From the NCBI GenBank assembly GCA_003971905.1, contig RSEE01000026.1, positions 620,001 through 684,000 on the forward strand: a DNA stretch of 64,000 bases. Direction: 5' to 3'. The notes beneath the pieces are model-generated. The model searched no databases. It worked only from the letters and a program-made list of their open reading frames with translations, and was not told the DNA's origin. Shown in pieces: positions 47,588 through 59,600 of the stretch (positions within the stretch are counted from its first letter, which is position 1; every line of letters begins with the position of its first letter). Position numbers and translations under genes: made by a program. Source of the DNA: Moniliella sp. 'wahieum'. Its lineage: Eukaryota > Basidiomycota > Moniliellomycetes > Moniliellales > Moniliellaceae.

Positions 47588-47874
47588 TGGTGTGCTGGTG
47601 CTGGGTGGGGGGCGGGGGGCGGGTGGGCGGTGGTGTGCTTTGCGGGCAGAAAAAAAAAAACGCGTCACGTGGTCTGCGGGCGGAACGCAACGCAACGCAA
47701 CCAACGTTCAATCTTTCAATGCGCCATGTCCACCTCGTCTGGCGTGGCATTTGAAATTGGAGGAAGCACACCACGCTGACATAAGCGTCTCGCCGCTTCT
47801 TCCCCTTCGTCTTCCTCGCAAGCACCCCGTCGAGCGAGCGCACCGCACGCCGTCCGGCAGAACAACCACCCACG
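47588..47874. promoter_or_regulatory. Short bidirectional promoter, RRN3 / bL27m
   Basis: The 287 bp between the two divergent ATGs must contain both promoters. It includes a poly-A run at 47651-47660 (AAAAAAAAAA) and repeated GCAACGCAACGCAACCAACG. A poly(dA:dT) tract between divergent genes is a common nucleosome-excluding arrangement. No TATA is evident. Co-regulation of an rRNA-transcription and a mitochondrial ribosome gene is inference. Confidence 0.45.
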
Positions 47875-48619
47875 ATGGTCCTCGGACGTTTTGCTGCCCG
47901 CCTCCCCGTCCTGGCTGCTACGTCGGCAAACGCAGCCCACGCGGCGCGCGCACACGTGTCCGCTCGTGCGGCTGTCTCGGCGTCGCTGCTGGGCAGCCAC
48001 TCCTCCGTTCTCCCGGCCTTCCGCTTGGGCTGCCATCCAGGTCCGTAACTCGACCAAGCACGCCTCGGGTCACACCCGCAACGGCCGCAGCTCAGGCGGC
48101 AAGCGTCTCGGCCCCAAGAAGCTGGAGGTGTGTACCCGTTTCTCTTGCTGTGTGGTGTGCCGGCCTCAGCTAACCCTTTCTCCCGCGCGCTTCGCTAGGC
48201 TCCAAGGTTCGTGCTCAGAACATTCTCATCCGCCAGCGCGGAACCAAGTGGCACGCTGGTGAGAACGTTTCCTGTGGGCGGGACCACACGCTCAACGCCA
48301 AGGTCCCTGGTTATGTCCACTTTTACATTGGTGCCTCGGAACGCAAGACGGACCGTGAGAACCGGGCCAGGAAGCGTGCCTACCTCTTCCTCGGTCGCAC
48401 CAAGCATGAGGGTGAAAACATCCCTCGCCTCGCCACACTCCCCGTTCGCAACATCTACCACACCCTTCCGCGCAAGCGTTCTCATCCTGTCTCGCGCCAC
48501 ACTTACCGGCGTTACATGGGCGTGACGCTGAGCCGTGAGCAATCGCTCCCGTGCTCAAGGGCGAGAACTCGCCTCGTCTGCTCAATTACGCACGCGTCGC
48601 CGTGCGCAAGTCAGACTAG
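47875..48619 (+). CDS. MRP7: Mitochondrial large-ribosomal-subunit protein bL27m
   Basis: The ATG at 47875 gives a mitochondrial presequence ([20 protein letters not shown]). After a frame change near 48035 the mature N-terminus reads [20 protein letters not shown] with LGPKKLE. An intron (GTGTGT near 48130 to GCTAG near 48199) joins to [20 protein letters not shown] and [18 protein letters not shown], the L27 core with the RQRGTK motif. The fungal extension continues [20 protein letters not shown] and [20 protein letters not shown] last frame change near 48545 gives [20 protein letters not shown] and stop at 48617-48619. The intron joins in phase only if one G is restored at the donor, another sign of homopolymer loss. 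bL27 sits at the peptidyl-transferase centre. Confidence 0.9.
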
Positions 48620-49025
48620 CGGGGCTCTTCCGTGATGCATGTCTCAATGGGATCCAAACCGATCTATGCTCTCCTGAAGCCGAAAGTTGCCTTAGCCCAC
48701 ACAGTCGTGCGACCAGTCTGCGCCTCGCTTCACACAGTGGAGTCCTGGACTGTCTCCGTGCAGTACCACCATTGGACATTTTTTTGACAGTACAATGCAA
48801 CCGCATTGTATTCCATCCACCCGAAAAAGGGAGGCGGTGGGATGTGAAGCTGCCCAGCCAACGCCCCCCACTCTTTACATTAGATCTCGGAAGAGAAGGT
48901 GTAGCAGAGCCAACATTTAAAAGACAGGACGCTACAACAGAGCGGAAGGAACTCCGGAGCATGTTCTAACTGCCTTTCCGCCCATTGGGCGTTGCCCCGC
49001 TCCTTTCGACTCCACCTGGGGCCCC
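48620..49025. other. Intergenic spacer
   Basis: 3' flank of bL27m and the promoter of the mS38 gene. No coding evidence. Confidence 0.5.
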
Positions 49026-49681
49026 ATGCTCGTTCCCGCCTGCACCAGCAGGATGAGCGTGGCGGCGTCGCGTGCGGCATGCCGCATGGGCTCACGCGCT
49101 CGCCTACGGTTGTTCGCCACCATGACCGCCCCATTGCCTCGTGTCTCATCTTTGCCAGAACATCGACCTGAGACGGTACTTGTTCCACCGACGCTTCTTG
49201 GTTCGGTGGACCTCATCGCCTCGGCCCATCGCGGGCAAGGCGTGATGTTCCTTCGGGCTCCCCTTGGAGCGCTTGCCTGGGATCCAACTTGTTTCAGCCC
49301 TATACCCTGCTCAGTGGAAGCGGAGCAACCACCCGCCCTCCTCCACCAGCTTCTTGGTCCTGACACTACGCCGGTCGCTCGGACCGAGAGGGTTGTGGTC
49401 AAGGCCAAGAGCGAATTTGTGACACACCTCGCGTCTCAGTTCTCCTGGGAGCGGGCGGTGCATGAGGCATCCCTCCGGCTAGGCACCACGTTGAGATCCA
49501 ATCAGAGGATTCAAATTCAGCCGATGCGGGCATGGTCAATACTTTGCTTCCTCCAGGGCACGAGGTGCGGATGTGGCTTGATTCGACCCGTCGAAAGCGC
49601 AAGTCCAAAATGCGGAAACATAAGCACCGCAAGTTACTCAAAAAGATGCGTGCACGTAAAATCAGACAGGGCCGTGTCTAA
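49026..49681 (+). CDS. COX24: Mitochondrial small-ribosomal-subunit protein mS38 (COX24/AURKAIP1 type)
   Basis: The ATG at 49026 gives MLVPACTSRMSVAASRAACR with further basic residues, a mitochondrial presequence. The middle part is poorly conserved (RPETVLVPPTLLGSVDLIAS). The C-terminus is the diagnostic mS38/DUF1713 helix: VNTLLPPGHEVRMWLDSTRR, then KRKSKMRKHKHRKLLKKMRA and RKIRQGRV, stop at 49679-49681. This very basic MRKHKxRKxxK helix is found in yeast Cox24 and human AURKAIP1, where it inserts into small-subunit rRNA and supports mitochondrial translation. A frame change near 49520 separates the two halves. The length of about 215 residues is closer to AURKAIP1 than to yeast Cox24. Confidence 0.82.
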
Positions 49682-49699
49682 AGTCCAAAACAAGTTGAT

Positions 49700-50247
49700 G
49701 GCGCCCTGGCGAGGTTCATGCATTGTTTACGGATCGTGTCGATCATGCAGCGGAGAGTTTGGATAAAGACACGTTGGACCTCGCCCTCCACCTCCGTATG
49801 TACGTTTAACGCGAGCGGTACCAAATTTGAGAGCGGGGCTCGTGGACCTCGGTGGGAACTTGCTTGGGAGATGCGGATTATCGGCGGTCGTGGATTCGGA
49901 TAAGATGTGCAAACTGGGGCAGGGCATTCATCGCATTGCCCTTCAGTAAAGCTAGTGAAGACGCCTCTTACTATCCTGACTGTACTGTACTCAGACCAAT
50001 TGCTTCGCAACCTGCTTCTTCGATCCGTGCAGTTCTACCAGGCTATCAAGTTGTGGGCGATGTGCTGGTCGAGATTAACGCTTTCCTCTCCATGGAGTTT
50101 CGATAAAGGGGGGGGGGACGAGAACACTCCCAACAGGATAAAAAGGGCGGGTACTTTGACGTGCTCATGAAGCTATCTGACGCGGACGCGCTTGACGGGT
50201 CGGTCACACACACATACCCACCGGCCGTGCATATTGCCCTGTTCTAG
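49700..50247 (+). CDS. Unidentified protein-coding gene, multi-frame
   Basis: Four protein-like segments follow one another on the plus strand in different frames. They are VHALFTDRVDHAAESLDKDT with LDLALHLRMYV (about 49710-49808), GLVDLGGNLLGRCGLSAVVD with SDKMCKLGQGIHRIAL (about 49840-49945), CTVLRPIASQPASSIRAVLP with GYQVVGDVLVEINAFLSMEF (about 49980-50102), and GGYFDVLMKLSDADALDGSV with THTYPPAVHIALF (stop at 50245-50247). The third frame breaks at a run of ten G (50107-50116), a plausible indel site. I do not recognise a family. An alternative is a 110-codon minus-strand ATG frame (49678-50010) that overlaps; it is less persuasive because it ends without continuing into 50011-50247. The true start is unknown and the gene could begin inside or upstream of the mS38 span. 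Confidence 0.4.
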
Positions 50248-50850
50248 ATCTTCCTTGAAGCTTGAATTGACACTTGACTCCTTTGTGTCTCTCTCCTTCT
50301 CAGATCAGATCTCATGCGTTGATTTATCGTGTGATTGTTTCTCCTTCCCCTCTGGTATATACGGCACCACTCAATGCAGCTGAATATACCGTCGGCATCC
50401 AAAGCAATATCGCTTCTTCACTACCCCTGATTGGGGGATGCACATGTCCCTTCTAGGCAGGTATAGTGCGTAGCACGTGCATGCACGATGCACCCAAGAG
50501 GTCATCGATTCTCTTGCCATCACTTTTGTTTTTGCCCTCACATGTCACATGCTCACATGTCCATGTCACACAGAGTGCAAGTGGAGTCTGACGATCTGAC
50601 GCCATCGCTGAAGCACAACATATTCTTGTCTTGCACCAGCACCCAACCCAAGGTGGGCGCGTTGCAGCTGTGCGGGACCCACAGCGTTCATTTGCGCTCC
50701 ATCAGGAACGCCCACATGTTATCATCGTTCAACAATGATTAAAGAACCGGCTGCAGAGAAAGAAGAGGAGAACGTGGCGGCGCACAGAAGGGTGGGGACC
50801 AGCTGTAGATATAGTCAGCTACAGGTAGTATGGCATCTGTCTGCATCAGG

Positions 50851-50913
50851 GGAGCATTCGGAGAGCATTCGGAGCATTCGGAACATTCGGGGCATTCGGG
50901 GCATTCGGAGCAT
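50851..50913. repeat. Nonanucleotide array GAGCATTCG
   Basis: About seven GAGCATTCG-type units with variants GAACATTCG and GGGCATTCG. Confidence 0.9.
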
Positions 50914-51420
50914 CATTGTTCACAAGAATGTAGAGAGGCAGGTTACGCAGGGAGGGACCGTGGTATACAAAGAATGCCATGGCTGGATCGTATATACTGG
51001 AAAGTGTTGGTGCACGAGAGGAAACCGTAACGCCCACGGTACGCCTCAAGGAGAGAAGAAGTTTTCCTGTTTCTTTTGTTCGAGCAATTGGACTTCGACA
51101 AGAATTAAGAACACCAGCAAAAGTGCCACGGATGCATTTTCCTTACCATGTAACAGGCAACAGCTATTCTTTCCTTTGGCGGCGATGGTGATGGTGATGA
51201 TGAGACGCGCGAATACTATGCCACCAAAACGGCTATCAAAAACAAGATGTTTGAGCACTGGAAAGAACTTACTGACGAGTACATTGCATCATTTACTATC
51301 ATTAATTGCACACTGATGCACTCAGTCTGATGCATCTGATGGCGCCTCGTGGGACTGAAGGGGAGACAGTGTAACAGTCGGAGCTATAAAACGAGGGAGG
51401 AAACAGAAGGCATCGGGCAG

Positions 51421-51448
51421 AGAACAGAGAACAGAGAACAGAGAACAG
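51421..51448. repeat. Heptanucleotide array AGAACAG
   Basis: Four perfect AGAACAG units. Confidence 0.95.
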
Positions 51449-51655
51449 AAGGAAAAGGAAAGGGAAGAGCGAAACACAGGATGCAGAATTGGAAATTTGA
51501 AGCCAGCTTATAGTATTTAGTCATTTGGTGACAGAGAGACTTGCCTGAGGCCTGAGGCTCAGGCCTGAAGCCCTGAGCCTGACCGAGCGCCGACGGCCGC
51601 TCTGTATACCATTTTTGCCATGGTCGCGCCGCATCATGGCACTACCCCCACGTGC

Positions 51656-51735
51656 TATATATACGCAACAGCAGCCCCTCCCCACAAAGGAAATATATAC
51701 CCCAACAGCAGCCCTTCCCCACAGAGGAAATATAC
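51656..51735. repeat. Two-copy 37-bp tandem repeat
   Basis: ATATATAC-CAACAGCAGCCC-TCCCCACA-AGGAA occurs twice, with the CAACAGCAG cores at 51666 and 51703 (37 bp apart). It includes TATATATA elements. Confidence 0.85.
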
Positions 51736-52413
51736 CCCTACCTCTCCGTCAGTGATCAAGTGATGGCCAGTTGCTACACGACGGGGTGACTGGTGTGACT
51801 ATTGTTAGATGAATTGTTTGCAAGGCCACCAGAACGACTGATCCTGACCGCGCATGGGACTGTCCCAGGAACAGTTTTGGGTTCATTGATTAATGACGGC
51901 GAGAGGGAATCGAATAATCGCTCCCCGGTAAGGCCGGTAACCCGTGCCCCTGGAACCTGCTTCTTTTCGACTCTGATCCGCGCGCCTGACGATTGACATG
52001 AATCTTGGTGGGTTGGTACGAACTTGCCCACAGCATACGATGCCATATGAGCGAGCCGGGCGGGGGCAGCCTTTCTCCGTGGCCTGTGCATTAAAGTTCT
52101 TTGGGGGGTTGCAGCTGAGAAACAAACGCTATTAATACTACAATCAAAAGCTAAACATCCAACACGCTCAACGTTTGTTCTGTTTTGCTGATGGTCCGGA
52201 TGGTGCAACCTCTATCTGGGTCTCGTTTATATATACGGGAAGCGACGGATGAGTACTCAGACTGAGTCTCGTTTGTTTGGCATGGTATGGCACAGTCGGT
52301 CGCTCTCTCTACCTGCCCCACAATCCAGGTCCACACTTTGCCGACACCATTTCTGGGGGTTGGCGAAACACGTTGAACGTTGAGCGCTTGAGCCCCTGGG
52401 ACATGAAACTCCT

Positions 52414-52440
52414 CAAGCTTCAAGCTTCAAGCTTCAAGCA
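52414..52440. repeat. Heptanucleotide array CAAGCTT
   Basis: Three perfect CAAGCTT units plus CAAGCA, each with the palindrome AAGCTT. Shorter copies occur near 2402, 27000, 29603, 31604, 38212, 50260 and 53298. Confidence 0.95.
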
Positions 52441-53985
52441 CCGAAGCTTGAACAAGTTTTTCGGGACGAATTAATTGGTTCACATGTGGGGATCCCATGT
52501 CCCGTGTCCCATCTCTCCGATCTCGTATCTGAGTCTCAGATCTCAGATGTCTCTCGTGGTGTACCTGTGGGTACAGTCCAATGGCGGCCGTCGGGGGAAA
52601 CGATTGGAGCAAGGGGGCAGTGTCACGTGTGCCAAGCGCGGAAATGAAACGTGAAAAATGAAAAGCGATCAACGGTTGGAGGTTAGACGGTTTAACGTTT
52701 AACATTGAAAAGGGCATCCAACGGAGCCGCTAGCGACTCAACTGAACTGGTGCTGGCTGAGTGCTGGGTACTGGTACTGCATGCTGCGCATTACCTAAGG
52801 TGCCTGCTTGGAAGGGCGGGTGGGTCGTGTGCCAGGTATGGTGGAGGGTACTACAGCCTCGAAGTATATAGTGCGGCGCAACAATGGGTACTGGGTGTGC
52901 AGCACATGCCTCCCCACACGACCATCCCCACATGTTGCCAAGAAGGCTTGTGGGGGGTTGGGTGCAGAGTGCTGAGGCGCTCAGGCGAGCCACTCAGGCC
53001 GCGGATGTGATGGCATTCTGAAGGTGATACGGGTGACATGGAACCTGTGGGGCACGACGGCAGGAGGGCAGCCGGCGTGGGCGCGCGGGACAGTGTCGGG
53101 ACGCAGCTTGGCAGCCGGCAGCTCTGCGCGAGCAGAAGCGAGGCAGGGCGAGTGTCGATCATTTGCGGATCATCCATCCTCCATCCTCTACCTCTCCTCC
53201 ACCTTACCCCGGCTGGCCTGTGTACGCACACGATCGGCTGCCGATCTGGATGAACGACCGAACGGCCTGTCAACATGTCAACGTCCCTCTGCCCCTTGAA
53301 GCTTCAAGCTTCACGCGCTTCACGCACCGCCGGGCCTGCTGCCTCGTCTCCCCCACAGCCAGGCACAGTTCGCGCGTCTTCCCGCACACCGCATACACAG
53401 CCCCCGTCGGAGCACCCACCCAGTCTGACCATTCATCGATATCCCATCTCGCGGCACAACCGGTTTGCAGGCCCGATAGCAGAAACGGGAAAGAGTGACC
53501 CGGTGACGCCAGTCGGTGTTTGTCCTTGGCCTCCTCCTCACTTGCTGCGCGACTGAGTGCTGAGCGCCAGGGACGAGGTGAGCCAGGTGTGTGATGATAA
53601 CCGCTCAGCTTGAGCGCTGAGCCGACGCTCTCACCATTCACATATCGGCCAGCGAGGGCGCCAGCAGGCCCACCAGAGCGCAACCCACTCTACTCTTCCC
53701 ACAGTTTTCATGCCTCCTTCTGCCGATGCCGATTGCGCCACGACCCAAACATTTGAATCGTAGGCATCTCTGCCGTCGATATCTGTGACGTGTGGCCGTG
53801 GAGACTTCTATCTCTCAGCTGGTGGTCACCCCCTCACCTTTTCTGGCTCATCCCACCATCCCCTCCTTGTCCCCGAACCCACCATATAGGCTACCTACCG
53901 TCACGGGTTGCCTTGCACTTTCTTTTCTTTCAACCACACACTCGTTTTGTCTCGCCAAGCTCTCATCGTCTTCAGTGTGTGCACC

Positions 53986-55152
53986 ATGAAGCTCCGTGGC
54001 TACTATTGGATTGTGCCCGCTATGGCGGCCATGTGGTGGTTCATCTGCCTTGTTGGCCTCCTCGCTATCTGGGCAACGACTGGCCACGACCATTTCAGTG
54101 GCACGGCCGTCGTCGATGGTGAGCTCCGGACCAAGTACACCAAATCGGTGTACATTTCTGACATTGGGTACGTTTTTTCTCCCTTGGTTCTGTTCTGCTT
54201 TCAACCCCTCTCTCTCCCCATTCGAATTCGCGTCAGGAGCGGTAATGCTGACAACCCGTTTTGCGTCCAGTGCTGAGCACCAACACTTCTTCATCCGGCT
54301 TCTGCGTCCTGACGGCCTCATTTTACATTATGACCGTTCTTATTGAGCGTCACTTGCGTCACGAGCGTCACATCCCGGGCAGTCTTCACATGCGGACGAG
54401 TTGGTACGACTCGATCTCTCTTCTGTGTGCCGTGGTGGGATCGGTGGGGTTGATCATGCTCAGTATCTTCAACACATTTGCCCATGGCACCATCCACTGG
54501 TCCATGACGGCTACGTTTATTATGGGAGCGCTCTTGTCGGTTCTGTTCCAGACGATCATGCTCTTTGACCTGTCCAAATCCCACGACCACGTTGCCGCTG
54601 CCGCTAAACAACTCTTGTACCCTGCGGTGCTCAAACTAATCATCTTTATCCTCGCCATCATTGTGGCCGTTGCGTTTGCCACGCTTTACATGTCCTGCCG
54701 TGGCGAGCGCTTCTTTGAAAAGGGCGAGGTGTGCAATACGCGGATTAGTGCCGCGGCAGGATGCGAGTGGACAATTGCCTTCTTGTTGGTTGTCTACCTG
54801 TTGACGTACGTGTACGACTTTTGGCCTGCGCGCAAGGACTCGGAGACGGTCGCTGCCGAAGGCTGGACGTCCAAGGACGGTTACGCCAGGCCAAGTGAAT
54901 TTGGCAAACCCTACCACGCCAATTCCAGCTACTACCTCCTCCCGAGCCGTCGGTCGAGTACCAATCGGTCGTCATTCCCGACCTGCCTAAAGAATCGGCA
55001 TCTTACGTTTCTCGCTACTCGCCCCGCTCGGGCGACGATGCGAAAATTCTCATGAGCCCTAGCGACACGGCCTTGACAACCCCTCCTTTGTCGTGTCTGA
55101 TTCCCAGGCCGCACTCAAACGTCCCGCGTACCCTTCCCCTCTCGGCCAGTAG
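53986..55152 (+). CDS. SFK1: Frag1/DRAM/Sfk1-family membrane protein
   Basis: The family acts at the plasma membrane or endosomes (yeast Sfk1 in phosphoinositide and lipid asymmetry, DRAM in autophagy). The ATG at 53986 gives MKLRGYYWIVPAMAAMWWFI, the first membrane segment. The family motif KYTKSVYISDIG is split by a 103-bp intron (54168-54270, GTACGT to GTCCAG) before AEHQHFFI. A frame change near 54295 leads to GFCVLTASFYIMTVLIERHL with RHERHIPGS. Membrane segments continue as YDSISLLCAVVGSVGLIMLS, IFNTFAHGTIHWSMTATFIM and AVLKLIIFILAIIVAVAFAT. The last is CEWTIAFLLVVYLLTYVYDF. Six segments, normal for PF10277. The cytosolic tail, after frame changes near 54940 and 55070, reads PSVEYQSVVIPDLPKESASY to KRPAYPSPLGQ, stop at 55150-55152. 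Confidence 0.85.
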
Positions 55153-56672
55153 TAGCCTCCTCCCGTCCCTGGGGCTCCATTGTGGCCCCTGATGCGCACG
55201 AGGGTACCCCTCTCCAATGCCATTGACTGTCATTGCCTTTCTTGACATCCTCCCGCCTCTTACCCTCTTTGGATTACTCTCTCACCAACACTCGACAACC
55301 CTCGACTCTCGACAACACTCGATTCTCCCTCTCGCCCTCTCCTTCTCCAACTGCTTTCTACACTTGACCTGCTACTGCCCTCCAGGCGCCACACTCCCAC
55401 CTCGTATTGTACACTCGACACTTTGCTCGTTCCGTGTGCGCAGGCGCACTACCCCCACACGGCCTTGACGGCCTCGTCGAGAGTGTCCCCCTGCGGGCTT
55501 GGTTGCCAGGTATATTGACACTACATTACGTTCTGTCCCCCCTCTTCAATTATACGTTCAGACACACTGATGGCTTTGTTTGGCTCGCGTGTAATCATCA
55601 GTGGCATAGCGTATCATCGCTCGGTAGCCTTAGCTGTGGGGGTGTTAGCAGCCGCGTGTCCGTCGTGTGGCTGGCTATCATTAATCATTGCTCTTTCCAC
55701 TGCTCAGGGCTGTTCCGAGTGTGTGTACTTAGGAACAGACACTTCTTTTTCCCAGCTGTACCTGTACGGCACAGCATGTGGTGCCTCCTTGTTAGTAGGC
55801 CTCAACACAGGCGGCCCCCTCTCTCCCGTATTCCCTGTACGTCCTGCGTCTTCTGTCTTTGTCTCCGGTGGCTGCGTTTGCCGGTACCTTGGGGCACGCA
55901 CCGGCTCCAATTCTCGCCTCTCCTTTGGCTCTGGTCCGCTGTAACATGTAAGTTGAACTGATGCTGGGGTTGGGGTTGGGTGTGGCATGTGAGGACGCAG
56001 TGGCGCGGAGAGTATGTGAGTAGGGTATAACCATCGCTGACCCAGTTTGGGGGTGGCAGCCGAGATGGGGACGGATGGCTGGGGTGTGTGCCTGGCGGCG
56101 TCCGCTGGCGAGTGCCTGGTGGGCATGCGCGGCTGCTCCCTTTCCTCGGCATAGGCAGCTGCGCTGGCCTGCGCAGGCAGGCTGGGTTTGCGTTTGGATT
56201 CATCGTGGCTGCCCTGCGCACGCACAGCCCAGCGCACCTCAGCACTCAACGTACTCAGCCTGAGCTGAGCCTTGCATGCGGCCGCCCGGCACGCGCCTCT
56301 GTCTCCCAGCCGCCCCAGGCCGCGCCCGGCAGCAGCCCCACACTGCCCCCGTGCGGCCCCCGCCTGCGCATGCGCCCTACATCCGTGTGCGGCCTGCGCG
56401 GCCCCGCCCCGTGCAGGGTGCGTGATTAATTCGTGATGTCCTGCTTCCTCCCCTCCCGCCCGCGCGCACCGCCCTCCAGCGCTCGCCTCCCGCCATCCGC
56501 ACCGCGTCCCGCCCCCGGTCTCAGATCGCGCCCGCCCCCCCCACCATCTCCCGCGCCCCCTCCGCCCCGCCCGGCGCCGCCCCTCCCAGCTCCGCCCGCG
56601 CCCACCACCTCCTCGCGCGAGTGCGAGTGCGAGCGACCGAGGGAGCGAGCGCGCCCGGAGCCCACCGCCACC
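55153..56672. other. Intergenic region
   Basis: A 124-codon ATG frame (55570-55944, plus, MALFGSRVIISGIAYHRSVA) is open but unsupported. CGACAACACTCGACTCTCGACAACACTCG near 55290-55320 is a short repeat. GC-rich sequence at 56080-56420 carries a copy of the CACACTGCCC word. Confidence 0.45.
56339..56354 (+). promoter_or_regulatory. Dispersed word CACACTGCCCNNGTG
   Basis: CACACTGCCCCCGTGC, 334 bp upstream of the start at 56673. Function is inference. Confidence 0.25.
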
Positions 56673-59600
56673 ATGCCCACCGCCCTCCCCCCTTCCTCTC
56701 CGCCGCGCCCCTCGGCGCCGCCCACCCCGCCAAGGTCACCTTGTCGTCCACGCCACCATCCACGAGGTCGCCGACGTCCCCGTCCTTGCTGGCCAGTGCT
56801 CTCTCAGCTGGCGCCTCCCGCCCCACTCCCTCGCCAACGCCGCCCCGCCGCCCTCCTCGCCCTGCCCTCCTCCCATCCGCCGCCCCGCCCCTGCCCGCCG
56901 ATGCTGCGCCTCTTGCTACCCCCACCCCTCCCCCTCCCCCCGGCCCAGCGCCAGCAGCTCTCGCTCCGCGTCTCCGCAGGCCACCCCCCAAGCCAGCGCC
57001 CCGCGCAACCCGCGCCGTGAATCGCTTTCTGACGTCCTTCCCGCGCCGCGCCCCGGCCACCTTTCCACCCCCGTCCGCTCAGCCCGCCTCTGCTCCCCGT
57101 AGTGGGCCCGCCTGCGACTTCGAATTCGCTGCCTCCTCCCGCTCTGCCGTCTCCCCCAGCTCCCCTCTCGCTGCCTGCCTCCTCCCGGCCCCGTACAAGG
57201 AGTGGCAAGAGCGTGCGGAGCGCACACGTGGCCACCGCTCACCCCCCTTTCCACTGCCCCTCCTCCTCTCCCTGCCCACTCTCTGTCGCGATTGAACACG
57301 AATGGCAACCAGGCGCCTATCCGGCCCTCGGAGAGTAGGGGCATACCCCAGGGGCAACGGTCCGCCCACGTGGCCCGTTCGAACGCACGCTGATTTTGCC
57401 GTTCGTGTGACCCATCCGCCCCGCGGAGCACTGACAAGGCTGGATCCGCCAAGGCGGCTCCTGGGACGCGTCTCACTCTCGGTTGCGCCGTAACGTCCAC
57501 CTCCACCCCGGGGCGGGAGGAGGATGCGCGTTCGACCTCCGTCCGTTCGGCCGCTTGGTCCACCGGCGCATCGCTTTCCCACGTTGGAAACGGCCAACGC
57601 AACGAACGGCTTGTTTGCCGCGCCTGAGGACGTGCCGGGCGAACTGGACACGAGCATGCTCCATCTCGTTGTCACCCAGCACATCCCGCAAGATTCCGGT
57701 CGGACCGAACAAGAGGTCTTGGCCATGCGATATCAACTTGGCCGAGTATGCGCCGCCGGCACCCAAACCTTCCTCCTCCTCCTCCTCCATAGTCACCTCA
57801 CCGCGCATAGCCTCCACCCACCCAAATCCAAGCCTTCCGATACACGCACCGATACCCGCAAATTTCTCTTGGCCGCTGGCAAAACCAACGCTCTGTTGAG
57901 GGTCACCTTGACGATTCGCCGGGTAGGCGGAGGCAGTGGCGCCGGAGGCGGATACTCCCTGCCGCCCATCTCGACCGGAATCCCGGTCGCCATGTGGCGC
58001 TCGCCCAACCCGTCACTGCCCAGGGCGCGGTCCAAGGCAAGCACCATCGCTTCGGCTCGCTTGGCGATCCGACAGGGACGCCGTCCGGATCGGGACCCGG
58101 TTCGGTCTCGGCCTCGGCTACGGGAACGGGAACGCACACGCTCGATGGCTCGGATACAGCTTCGTCCCACTCGTTTGGCGCTGGGTCTGGGTCGATGTTC
58201 TTTCTCGTCCGCCCTCGGCCCGCACCGCACCTGCCCTCTCGCGCTCCCGCTCGGCACTCGTCCTTCCGCCCGCACGCGCACACGACCCACAACCGCCGGA
58301 TCGAGCCAGGAAGAAGAAGCTACCAAGGGCGGCGGCTACTCCTATTCCCCTTCGATGCAGAGCGGAGGCGGAGCTGGGCCCAGCACTAGTCCTCACCCTT
58401 TGCCCACCACAAATTTGCCTGGAACCAGCTCGTTTCACCCGAACGGGTACGGTTTCTTTGACTTGGGTCCTGATCCGGCGGCGGCGGTGACGCCATCTCG
58501 GTAGTGGACCAAATTTTTGCCCAGACCTTGCCGATGCCCGCCGGGACCGCGCAGCACCCGACGCTGGGCTGGCAATGAGGCCCGACCACATCTTGATCTG
58601 GAAGGCGCTTCGTCTCCTCGACCCATTCTCATGCCCAGGCCCAGGTCCATGCCCGTGCCCATGCCCAGCCATGCGCGTACCCATGCACAGCTCCATCTGT
58701 CTTCTTCTCCGCATGCTATCGCTACCGCTACAGCGACCAGTGCACGACCACCCGCTTCTGCTTCCGCTTCCGCTTCCTCCTCCTCTCCTTGCTCTTCCTC
58801 ATCCCACTCGTCCCCACGAACGATGGCCAAGTCCTTCCCCACGACCGAATCGATCGCTGAGCTGGAAGAGGTGCCTTCCAATACACCCACCACTCGCAGA
58901 TGGCCCCCACCGATTGGCCTCGGCTTGTCCCCTAGTACCTCCACCCTGCGTACCCGAACCCCAAGCGAGACCCAATCCCAACGTCAAGGCCAATCCCATC
59001 CCAATCCCAATCCAAAACCAAGGCCAAAACCAGAATGGCCAACCGAGTCCAACAGCACGCACGCCGCGCCTACTCCCCGCGTCGCAGCATCAGTCCCAGT
59101 CCCAGTTCCAGGTCGGCGGGGGACGGGCACCAAGGCGACGGTGTACCTGCCTCGCCACGCTCGTTCACGCTTTCTACCACCTCCTTCCCTCTCCCTGCTT
59201 CTGCGTCGCATCTGCGTCTGCGACCGCTTCGTCCCGCGACTCGGCCAGCACGCATTCCCAACCTCCCAGCGCATTTCGTCGTCCGTCAGTGCGTAGCACA
59301 CGTACTGTGCCGGCACTCTTGTCGCACACCCAAGCCTCCCCTACTCCATCAGCTCCATTAGCCCCATCATCCCCATCATCCCCATCAACCCCTTCGGCCC
59401 CATCAGCCCCATCAGCGCCAACGGCGCCAACGAGCCCTGCACGTCCGCCCTCGCTCCTGTCCATCCGAGCGGACGTCCCCGCCCCCACCCCGCGAGCACG
59501 GCGACCGTCCGGGTCGTCGCTCCTGCGTCTGTGGCGGCCCAAACGCTCGCCCCGGCCTAGTGTACGCGTAACTCCCCCCTCGGACTTCGAGGCGGACTCG

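Larger units (their letters stand above)
50248..53985. other. 3.7-kb gene desert rich in short repeats
   Basis: No frame in this stretch shows a domain or sustained coding composition. It carries the GAGCATTCG array (50851-50913), AGAACAG heptamers (51421-51448), a 37-bp tandem pair (51656-51735), CAAGCTT heptamers (52414-52440), and CCTGAGGCTCAGGCCTGAAG near 51545. TATATATACGC and AAATATATACC words suggest cryptic promoters. It is the largest gene-free interval in the window. Confidence 0.55.

Noticed and set aside
55570-55944. 124-codon ATG frame
   Set aside because: Open and hydrophobic but no domain, no promoter or Kozak support, and located between 3'-flank and GC-rich promoter-like DNA.
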